From assembly GCA_002711555.1 (NCBI GenBank), contig PARQ01000027.1, positions 89,274 through 96,438 of the forward strand: a DNA stretch of 7,165 bases. The letters run 5' to 3'. The notes under the pieces were generated by a model that worked only from the letters and a program-made list of their open reading frames with translations, ran no database searches and had not been told where the DNA came from. The position numbers and the translations under genes were made by a program. Below are positions 1 to 5,712 of the stretch, in pieces (within the stretch, counting starts at the first letter, position 1; every line of letters starts with the position of its first letter). Source of the DNA: Rhodospirillaceae bacterium. Its GTDB lineage: Bacteria > Pseudomonadota > Alphaproteobacteria > UBA8366.

Positions 1-1341
1 GCTCCAGTGGAAAATGACGGTTCATTAGGCGAAAGGGTGCTGTTAGCAGGTGGATCCAATGAGTCGATTTTTCAGCCAACATTTGCACCGGATGGAATAT
101 TGTATTTTGTTTCTGACCGATCCGGTTGGTGGAACTTGTACAAACTTCGGGCGAACAACATCGAATTGGTCTTGCCGTTAGAGGCGGAATGTGGACTGCC
201 TCAATGGAATTGCGGTTTGTCGACATATGGATTTGCTTCCGAGCACCTTGTGGTTATCAGTTATATTGTGGATGGACTTTCTAAACTTGCGACCGTTGAT
301 CTTAGAACATCCTCGTTTAAACCAATTCATTCCTCGTTCGTAGATATAAGCGGATTAAAAGTAGGATACGGACGGGTTATTTTTATAGGTGGAAGTCTTT
401 CGGAGCCACCTGTCGTGGCTTCGATAAGTTTAGAAACAAAAGAAGTTGATATTCTTTATCGATCGGGAGAGGCAAAGTTAGATGTTTCAAACATTTCGAG
501 ACCGATTCCAGTCTCAATTCCTGTTGGTGAAAATGAAATAACGCATGGTTTTTTCTATCAACCGCGGAACGCCTCTTTCGTCGGACCTTCGGATGCACTC
601 CCCCCGCTTATCGTAAAATGTCATGGAGGCCCAACTGGACAGACTTCGGCGGCTCTCAATTTGAAAACACAGTATTGGACAACTCGCGGTTTTGCGGTGC
701 TTGACGTTAATTATCGTGGCTCTTCAGGTTACGGTAGGGCATATCGTGAAAAGTTAAATGGCAAATGGGGCCTGGTTGATGTTGAAGATTGTGTTAGCGG
801 TGCCAATTGGCTAGCTGCAAAAGGTTGGGTGGATAGAGACTGTATGGCTATTTCAGGTAATAGCGCCGGAGGTTATACAACTCTTTGTGCCATTACATTT
901 GAGGATTGTTTTTCTGCGGGTGCCAGTTATTACGGCATTGGAGATCTCTCAGAATTAGCAAAGGAAACACATAAATTTGAGTCACGTTATCTTGATACTC
1001 TTATTGGTACGCTAAAAGAAGAAAATCAAAATTTCCATGACCGCTCTCCCATAAAATTCGTTGAAATGCTGACCTGTCCAGTGATTTTCTTTCAAGGCCT
1101 TGAGGATAAAGTCGTGCCGCCTTCTCAAGCCGAGTCGATGGTTGCTGCACTGCGGAAAAACGGTATCCCGGTAGCATATCTTCCATTTTTAGATGAAGGG
1201 CATGGTTTTAGACAGTCTGCAAATATAAAACGCGCAATAGAGGGCGAACTTTATTTCTATGGTAGGGTTTTTGGATTTCAGCCGGCGGATGACATCCCAA
1301 CGTTATCTATTGAAAATGCTAAAGGCCTGAATCGGGAGTAA
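1..1341 (+). CDS. S9 family (prolyl oligopeptidase-type) serine peptidase, 5' end outside window
   Basis: This is the C-terminal 447 codons of an S9 peptidase; the frame is open through the window edge, and the GTG at 7 is probably an internal Val, because family members are usually above 600 residues. Counting that Val as residue 1, residues 20-150 look like the end of a beta-propeller (PD40-like stretch PTFAPDGILYFVSDRSG at 24-40). An alpha/beta hydrolase domain follows. It has the HGGPT oxyanion-side loop at 206-210, YRGSSGYG at 236-243, the nucleophile elbow GNSAGG with Ser286, an acidic residue in GLEDKVVPP (Asp367) and the catalytic His in DEGHGF (His399), a complete Ser-Asp-His triad. 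Such enzymes cut short peptides after proline or release N-terminal dipeptides or acyl-amino acids; the exact substrate cannot be told. No signal peptide can be judged because the N-terminus is missing. It lies four bases upstream of maiA on the same strand, so the two are probably co-transcribed. Confidence 0.9.
   Translation, partial: APVENDGSLGERVLLAGGSNESIFQPTFAPDGILYFVSDRSGWWNLYKLRANNIELVLPLEAECGLPQWNCGLSTYGFASEHLVVISYIVDGLSKLATVDLRTSSFKPIHSSFVDISGLKVGYGRVIFIGGSLSEPPVVASISLETKEVDILYRSGEAKLDVSNISRPIPVSIPVGENEITHGFFYQPRNASFVGPSDALPPLIVKCHGGPTGQTSAALNLKTQYWTTRGFAVLDVNYRGSSGYGRAYREKLNGKWGLVDVEDCVSGANWLAAKGWVDRDCMAISGNSAGGYTTLCAITFEDCFSAGASYYGIGDLSELAKETHKFESRYLDTLIGTLKEENQNFHDRSPIKFVEMLTCPVIFFQGLEDKVVPPSQAESMVAALRKNGIPVAYLPFLDEGHGFRQSANIKRAIEGELYFYGRVFGFQPADDIPTLSIENAKGLNRE
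1334..1338 (+). promoter_or_regulatory. Ribosome binding site for maiA (GGGAG)
   Basis: GGGAG lies inside the last codons of the S9 peptidase gene, seven bases before the TTG at 1346. It supports this non-ATG start for maiA and suggests translational coupling with the upstream gene. Confidence 0.55.
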
Positions 1342-1345
1342 TTTA

Positions 1346-1996
1346 TTGAAACTTCACACATATTGGCGATCCTCAGCTGCTTACCGTGTTCGAATTGCAC
1401 TGGCTTTTAAATGTTTAGAGAGCGAAATGGTGGCAATCAACCTTGCTAGGCGCGAGCAATGGAATAGTGAGTACGCAGCTTTAAATCCCCAATCAATAGT
1501 GCCTACCCTACAAGACAATGGATTAACGATAGGTCAATCGGTAGCAATATTTGAATATCTTGAAGAGACATATCCAACACCTTCCTTGCTACCAGAGGAC
1601 CCAGGCGGAAGAGCGCGCGTACGTTCGGTCGCTCAAGCTGTGGCTTGCGAAATGCATCCACGTCTTGCAAGCAGAACTAGAGATTACATTACAAGTAGAT
1701 TCACTTCCAGCGAACGAGATGAATGGTATGCACACTGGGCAAACCAGGGGCTGAACATGCTTGAGGATTGGCTAAGTAAAGATCCATCAACAGGTAAATT
1801 CTGTCACGGTGACACTCCTACGATGGCTGATTGTTTCCTTGTGCCACAGCTTTATGCGGCGAAACGCTATGATTTTCTTGACTTGGAGGCATTCCCAACA
1901 TTAATGAGTATTGACTCTCAATGTGCTCGGCATCAAGCTTTCCAGAAGGCAGCACCTAATAAGCAACACGATATGGCTGCTGATTGCCGACCTTGA
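1346..1996 (+). CDS. maiA: Maleylacetoacetate isomerase / zeta-class glutathione S-transferase
   Basis: The 216-residue product has the usual length of zeta-class GSTs. These use glutathione to isomerise 4-maleylacetoacetate to 4-fumarylacetoacetate in the homogentisate branch of tyrosine/phenylalanine breakdown, in the cytosol. The thioredoxin-like N-domain shows WRSSAAYRVRIAL at 7-19, the zeta active-site motif in which the SSC of eukaryotic enzymes is SSA. It also shows NPQSIVPTL at 47-55 with the cis-Pro (Pro53), and the gamma-glutamyl-binding QS at 64-65 within QSVAIFEYLEE. The helical C-domain follows, with the N-capping region GDTPTMADCFLVPQLYAAKR at 155-174. The start is TTG; it gives MKLHTYWRSS, exactly where family members begin, and has a GGGAG site seven bases upstream. 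No other homogentisate-pathway gene is visible here, so the physiological substrate is inferred from family. The stop lies six bases from the convergent DsbA-family gene. Confidence 0.9.
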   Translation: MKLHTYWRSSAAYRVRIALAFKCLESEMVAINLARREQWNSEYAALNPQSIVPTLQDNGLTIGQSVAIFEYLEETYPTPSLLPEDPGGRARVRSVAQAVACEMHPRLASRTRDYITSRFTSSERDEWYAHWANQGLNMLEDWLSKDPSTGKFCHGDTPTMADCFLVPQLYAAKRYDFLDLEAFPTLMSIDSQCARHQAFQKAAPNKQHDMAADCRP

Positions 1997-2002
1997 AGCA
2001 TA

Positions 2003-2758
2003 TTACTTCTTGCGATTTCTTTCAGTTTCGATGAATTTTTTCAGTTGCTTGAGGCTTACTGCCCCTGGCACGATTTTTTCGCCGATAATAAATCCTGGTG
2101 TTCCTTTTATTCCCAGCTGTTGTGCAAGCTTGGTTGTTTCCTCAAGATAGGTGCGGATTGCGGGATCAGTCATATCTTTTTCAAGCTTTGCTGTATTGAT
2201 GCCAACGCGTCTTGCAATTTTCAAAATGCTTTGACGGTTTAAACCTCCACGGTTGTTCATTAGCGCAATGTGAAAATCCAAGTATTTGCCTTGTTTTCTG
2301 GAAGCCATGGCTGCAGTTGCTGCATCTAATGAGGTTTGGCCCAAAATCGGAAGTTCTTTCCACACAACGCGTAGACTTTTATCATTTTTTACGAGTTTGA
2401 TTATTGATTCAGTAACCTGTTTACAGTAACCGCATTGATAATCAAAAAATTCAACCAATGTCACATCACCTTTTTTGTTTCCTGTGTAAGGCGACATTGG
2501 ATGGTGGTAGATGCGATTTGAATATTTTCTAAGTAATTGTTTGGTTTTATTGTTTTGCTCTGCCTGTTCTCGCTCGCGGAGTTTTTCCATTGCTTGTACG
2601 ATTAACTCTGGCTTGTCCAGAAGGTAGTTGTGGATAATCCGTTCAATAGCTCTCTTTTGTAAAGGCGTGAAAGACTCGGCTTTAACCGAAAAACTTGAAA
2701 ATATATAAGTCCCGATGATCAATAGCGCGTATGCCGGAATAATAGAAAATCTTTTCAT
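2003..2758 (-). CDS. DsbA-family periplasmic thiol:disulfide oxidoreductase
   Basis: From the chosen ATG the protein is 251 residues. The N-terminus is a signal peptide: Lys-Arg at 2-3, a hydrophobic core at about 4-24, and probable cleavage after VKA at 27. Next comes a charged helical segment (about 30-80) like the N-terminal helical region of Com1/BdbD-type DsbA proteins. The thioredoxin fold holds VEFFDYQCGYCKQV, with active-site Cys109 and Cys112 (CGYC), and the cis-Pro loop GTPGFIIG with Pro221. It should exchange disulfides with exported proteins in the periplasm; whether it oxidises or isomerises cannot be decided from sequence. An alternative ATG at 2779 overlaps the stop of the upstream M48 gene as TAATG and would add MDGVQTY. 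I prefer 2758 because MKRF makes a standard signal-peptide start and CGGAG lies 11 bases upstream. It is the second gene of an operon with the M48 protease. Confidence 0.9.
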   Translation of the reverse strand: MKRFSIIPAYALLIIGTYIFSSFSVKAESFTPLQKRAIERIIHNYLLDKPELIVQAMEKLREREQAEQNNKTKQLLRKYSNRIYHHPMSPYTGNKKGDVTLVEFFDYQCGYCKQVTESIIKLVKNDKSLRVVWKELPILGQTSLDAATAAMASRKQGKYLDFHIALMNNRGGLNRQSILKIARRVGINTAKLEKDMTDPAIRTYLEETTKLAQQLGIKGTPGFIIGEKIVPGAVSLKQLKKFIETERNRKK

Positions 2759-2778
2759 ATAAGTCTGAACTCCGTCCA

Positions 2779-4170
2779 TTATTGATCTTCTTTGATAGAG
2801 GCATTTGCAATTTCATTCCCAATGTCTTGGGCGCGAACATGCTCTGGTGACCCTGTAGGCAAAATTCCTAACGCTCTTTTAACATGTTGCTTGGCCCGAT
2901 TTAAATCTCCTTTCAACATGGCCTCTTCTGCGAGTGCTAGGGATGCTTTCCCCGTTTCGCCCCTACGTCCGTAGACGGTAGCTAATTGACGCCAAAGAGC
3001 CGGTATTTTGTTCTCGTATCGGAGCGCATTCCTTACATTTCGGATGATCTCTTCGTCCAGTTTTGGATTATTAAGCGCCAGTTGCATGCGGGCAAGATTG
3101 ACACGGATCAATGCTGCCCATGGGATGATTTTAATTGCCTTTGTATATGAGAGGATTGCTCCATTGACATCAGCTGCATCTTTCAAAATGTCACCCTTCA
3201 ATTCGTGAAAAAACGGATCCTGCGGGGATTCGGATATAAGTCCATCAACGATTGAGAGTGCGTTTTTTTTGTCATTAAGTTTCATATACGCATATGCTCT
3301 GGCATAACGCGCTTCAACACTTTTATCTCCAGCCTTATAAGTCTCTAAAGTTCTAACTGGATCGTTTACATATCCGTTTATCTTACCACGTGCACGGGCG
3401 TGCATCGTTACATATTGCTGTGGTATTGGCACATTTGAATAGGGAGATCTCGCAACATGGTTTTCTAGAAATAATATCCGGTCTTGCGTGAGTGGGTGAG
3501 TTGACGCGTAGGGGTCACGCGAGGCCGTATATAATAGAGAATTTTTTTGTAATATTTTAAGAAAGTTGAGCAAACCTCTGGAGGATTGTTCGGTGCTATC
3601 GAGAAAATTGACGCCGGCTTGATCTGCAGACTGTTCCATCCCTTGGGTATATTTAAATAATGCGCGTTGACCGAGAGCTTGCCCCCCAATGATAGCGCCA
3701 CTTAGCCCCTCAGGTTGGCCAGCCGCAATAGCTGCGGCAGCACCAAGCACTGTAGCAATGATCGATTGGTTTGATGCATTGCGCAGCCCCTCCTGGATTC
3801 TTGAAAGATGACCGCCGGCGATGTGCCCGATTTCATGGGCGAGCACCCCAATTACTTGACTGGGGTCATCGGCTCGACTCAAAAGACCAGTGTTTACGAA
3901 GATCTGCTGTCCGCCCGCGACAAAAGCATTAAGGTCTTGCGATAAAATAATACGGATTCTTACAGCACTTAAACTTAGACCAGCAGCTTCAAAAAGTGGC
4001 GCTCCGTAGGCACGAATGGTATTTTCTATTTCAGTGTCTCGAACAACCCTAGGGGCTTGCGCCTGAGCTTGCGTGCTTGTAAATGCACCGATAGAAACGC
4101 AACCCCACAACAAGATGACAAATATGATTTTGAATCGATACAAATGTTTTACAAAAAATTTTGGGCACAT
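2779..4170 (-). CDS. M48 family periplasmic metalloprotease with TPR-like C-terminal domain (BepA/YfgC-like)
   Basis: The 463-residue product matches BepA-type proteases in length and order. A signal peptide covers about residues 1-37 (basic n-region, hydrophobic IIFVILLWGCVSIGAF, then TQAQA before the probable cleavage site). The zinc site is complete: HEIGH within VLAHEIGHIAGGH gives His112, Glu113 and His116, and Glu179 in MEQSADQAG is the third ligand. STHPLTQDRI carries His225, at the place of the regulatory His switch of E. coli BepA. A hydrophobic Ala/Gly-rich segment lies between the two zinc motifs. From about 280 to 440 there are helical repeats of TPR type, probably for substrate or Bam-complex contact. 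By family it degrades or chaperones stalled outer-membrane proteins in the periplasm. The frame stays open to 4335, but ATG 4170 fits the signal peptide and avoids overlap with the divergent gene; its Shine-Dalgarno match is poor. It precedes the DsbA-family gene without a gap. Confidence 0.92.
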   Translation of the reverse strand: MCPKFFVKHLYRFKIIFVILLWGCVSIGAFTSTQAQAQAPRVVRDTEIENTIRAYGAPLFEAAGLSLSAVRIRIILSQDLNAFVAGGQQIFVNTGLLSRADDPSQVIGVLAHEIGHIAGGHLSRIQEGLRNASNQSIIATVLGAAAAIAAGQPEGLSGAIIGGQALGQRALFKYTQGMEQSADQAGVNFLDSTEQSSRGLLNFLKILQKNSLLYTASRDPYASTHPLTQDRILFLENHVARSPYSNVPIPQQYVTMHARARGKINGYVNDPVRTLETYKAGDKSVEARYARAYAYMKLNDKKNALSIVDGLISESPQDPFFHELKGDILKDAADVNGAILSYTKAIKIIPWAALIRVNLARMQLALNNPKLDEEIIRNVRNALRYENKIPALWRQLATVYGRRGETGKASLALAEEAMLKGDLNRAKQHVKRALGILPTGSPEHVRAQDIGNEIANASIKEDQ

Positions 4171-4175
4171 AAAAA
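4148..4175 (+). promoter_or_regulatory. Candidate sigma70-type promoter for the gamma-glutamyltransferase-like/aminotransferase operon
   Basis: TTTACA (4148-4153) matches the -35 consensus at five of six bases. After 16 bases, TAAAAA (4170-4175) matches the -10 consensus at four of six. Transcription would begin near 4182, about 26 bases before the GTG at 4208. The element overlaps the first codons of the divergent M48 gene. It is an eye match in an AT-rich stretch, so weak evidence. Confidence 0.3.
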
Positions 4176-4194
4176 ATAACCAACAGTATTTTTT

Positions 4195-4199
4195 AAGGA
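4195..4199 (+). promoter_or_regulatory. Ribosome binding site deciding the GTG start at 4208 (AAGGA)
   Basis: AAGGA sits eight bases before GTG 4208 and is the only good Shine-Dalgarno match near the start of this reading frame. The start it selects gives a clean lipoprotein signal. The earlier in-frame ATGs from 4073 onward would add a hydrophilic leader read from the antisense strand of the M48 signal-peptide region. Confidence 0.6.
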
Positions 4200-4227
4200 A
4201 TGTACTAGTGCCAGTGGCATGGAGCAA
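4199..4227 (-). promoter_or_regulatory. Candidate promoter for the M48 protease/DsbA operon
   Basis: On the minus strand, TTGCTC (4227-4222) and TACATT (4204-4199) are separated by 17 bases. The predicted start near 4192 leaves a leader of about 22 bases before ATG 4170. The match is partial (three and four of six bases), so this is only a candidate. It would overlap the ribosome binding site and start codon of the divergent lipoprotein gene. Confidence 0.2.
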
Positions 4228-5695
4228 CCAAGGTTTCGTCCGTTTTATCACGATGGTGTTATTTTTCGCCCTCACCGCCTGTTCTTCGCTTGAACAAGTA
4301 ACCAATTCGATAATGCCCAAAACACCCCCTTCCATACTCTACGCAGCTGTTGTAGCTGATGAACCAACTGCGGTTCTAACAGCTCGTGATATGCTTGCAA
4401 GGGGGGGGAATGCAGCAGATGCTGCCGTGGGACTTTATTTCACCCTTGCAGTAACGTTACCATCCCAGGCCGGGATAGGGAGTGGTGGGACATGTATGGT
4501 ATATGATCCTCGAATAGAAACAGTGAAGGTGCTTGATTTTAGCCATACATCGCATGGGGTTGTTGGCGATAAGTTATCCATCCCAATGTCGGTTCGCGGT
4601 ATGGCATGGCTTCATGCCCGGTTTGGTCGGTTAAGCTGGGGTTCATTGCTTAATAAAATTGCTAGTATCGCACGTGAGGGTGTAACAACATCACGTGGAT
4701 TTATCAGTGACCTGAAATCAGAGGTGCCTAGATTAGCAAATGATGCTACTGCTCTGTCTTTGTTTTTTGATCGCCTTGGATCGCCATTCGGCGAGGGAAT
4801 TATTTTACAGCAAATAGAGCTTGGAGCTGTTTTAGGAAATATTGGTGCGCGGGGGGCTGGTGTGTTTTATCGGGGCGCCCTTGCCAAAAGGATAATTTCT
4901 ATTGCCGGAACACAGGGACAAAAAATTGATCGGACAGTACTCAGCACTGCCAAGCCTCGATGGCTGAATGCAAAAGAAATACGCTTTAAAGAAAAATCAA
5001 TTTTTTTGCCTGTAACCGAAAACCAAAACCGTGCAGCCATTTTTTGGCAGCGCTTTAGCAAAAAAAGAGATTTAACGTTTTTGAAAACCCGAATTGGAGC
5101 TGTTGATTTAGCGAAAGCATTGGGGCCCGCAAGTGCAGAAGAATCAACTGCTGGTGTGGGTAGTGGGTTTGTGGTTGTGGATGGTGATGGTCTGGCAGTG
5201 GTCTGTTCTGTAACAACGGGGCGAAAGTTTGGCACTGGAAAATTTCTTCCAGGATTAGGGTTTGCGCTATCACCAATCAACCGCAACCGAAGCAATGCAC
5301 TTCTGTTGGCAATCGACAAACAAAACCAAAAGTTCTTATTTGGCGCTTCAGGATATAGCAACTCCGCTGGATCCACCGCTTTGACGGGAGTTGCAGCGAG
5401 GGTATTATTGACGTCCGATTCTCTTCAAGAAGCTAGTGATCATCCTCGAGCACATGTAAAGCATGATGGCTCAATAATTTTGGAAAAGGTCATTCGTGCA
5501 GAAAAGTCTGAGACCGTAGATTATGCAAACACAAATATCTCGCATGTACGATCAATCGGTCGAATCAATGCACTGTACTGTCCAAATGGTCTGCCACCTG
5601 CTTCCCGTGGTGATCCAGCTTGTCAGGTCAAGGCTGATAGGCGAGGTTATGGCGTTGGCACCCGGTTCAAAAAAGATATTCGTGATAAGGATTAG
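4208..5695 (+). CDS. Gamma-glutamyltransferase-like lipoprotein with degenerate catalytic motifs
   Basis: The 495-residue product begins with a lipoprotein signal: hydrophobic ITMVLFFALTAC with lipobox LTAC and acylated Cys25, so it should be membrane-anchored in the envelope. The body resembles the N-terminal nucleophile hydrolase gamma-glutamyltranspeptidase: ARGGNAADAAVG at 64-75, GIGSGGTCMVYD at 89-100, LSIPMSVRGMAW at 123-134, and, in the small-subunit region, FVVVDGDGLAVVCSV then FGTGKFLPGLG (321-351). Family members transfer or hydrolyse gamma-glutamyl groups, notably of glutathione. It is shorter than E. coli Ggt (about 580). Three signature positions differ: DFREMAP is DFSHTSH, the TTH holding the catalytic Thr aligns with GVGSGF, and the GSPGGS oxyanion loop is GASGYSNSAGS. 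It may therefore use another nucleophile, such as Thr314 or Ser319, or be non-enzymatic. Two Cys near the C-terminus (458, 472) could pair. The aminotransferase starts 17 bases downstream, so they form an operon. Confidence 0.85.
   Translation: MPVAWSNQGFVRFITMVLFFALTACSSLEQVTNSIMPKTPPSILYAAVVADEPTAVLTARDMLARGGNAADAAVGLYFTLAVTLPSQAGIGSGGTCMVYDPRIETVKVLDFSHTSHGVVGDKLSIPMSVRGMAWLHARFGRLSWGSLLNKIASIAREGVTTSRGFISDLKSEVPRLANDATALSLFFDRLGSPFGEGIILQQIELGAVLGNIGARGAGVFYRGALAKRIISIAGTQGQKIDRTVLSTAKPRWLNAKEIRFKEKSIFLPVTENQNRAAIFWQRFSKKRDLTFLKTRIGAVDLAKALGPASAEESTAGVGSGFVVVDGDGLAVVCSVTTGRKFGTGKFLPGLGFALSPINRNRSNALLLAIDKQNQKFLFGASGYSNSAGSTALTGVAARVLLTSDSLQEASDHPRAHVKHDGSIILEKVIRAEKSETVDYANTNISHVRSIGRINALYCPNGLPPASRGDPACQVKADRRGYGVGTRFKKDIRDKD
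4401..4408 (+). repeat. Eight-base G homopolymer inside the gamma-glutamyltransferase-like gene
   Basis: A run of eight G encodes part of Arg65-Gly66-Gly67 in the conserved RGGNAADAAV motif. In this AT-leaning sequence it stands out, and slippage of one base would frameshift the protein after about 65 residues. In the given sequence the frame is intact. Confidence 0.6.
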
Positions 5696-5698
5696 TAT

Positions 5699-5703
5699 AA
5701 GGA
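5699..5703 (+). promoter_or_regulatory. Ribosome binding site for the aminotransferase (AAGGA)
   Basis: AAGGA lies nine bases before ATG 5713, in the 17-base gap after the lipoprotein gene's stop codon. It fixes the aminotransferase start and supports co-transcription of the two genes. Confidence 0.6.
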
Positions 5704-5712
5704 ACCAAATTT

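Noticed and set aside
1997..2016. Short inverted repeat GAAG...CTTC near the maiA/DsbA junction as a terminator
   Set aside because: The stem is only four base pairs, is A/T-rich and has no following T-run on either strand; it is not a credible intrinsic terminator.
3263..3270. T8 homopolymer in the M48 gene (A8 on the coding strand) as a programmed frameshift site
   Set aside because: It encodes Lys-Lys-Asn in a non-conserved linker of the TPR-like region; the frame is intact, and such A-runs are ordinary in an AT-leaning genome.
3465..3701. A 78-codon open frame on the minus strand within the M48 gene
   Set aside because: It is in another frame of the same strand as a conserved protease domain, with no recognisable motif or independent ribosome binding site.
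4073..4207. Upstream in-frame extension of the lipoprotein gene to the ATG at 4073
   Set aside because: It would place a hydrophilic leader before the lipoprotein signal and overlap the M48 signal-peptide codons antisense. The AAGGA site and lipobox spacing favour GTG 4208.
4171..4335. Upstream in-frame extension of the M48 gene to 4335
   Set aside because: The added residues are not signal-peptide-like and run antisense through the lipoprotein signal of the divergent gene; ATG 4170 places the basic n-region correctly.
4867..5376. A 169-codon open frame on the minus strand inside the gamma-glutamyltransferase-like gene
   Set aside because: It lies wholly antisense to a well-supported coding sequence, its product has low-complexity Pro/Ser/Thr stretches, and no family is recognisable; it is a shadow frame.
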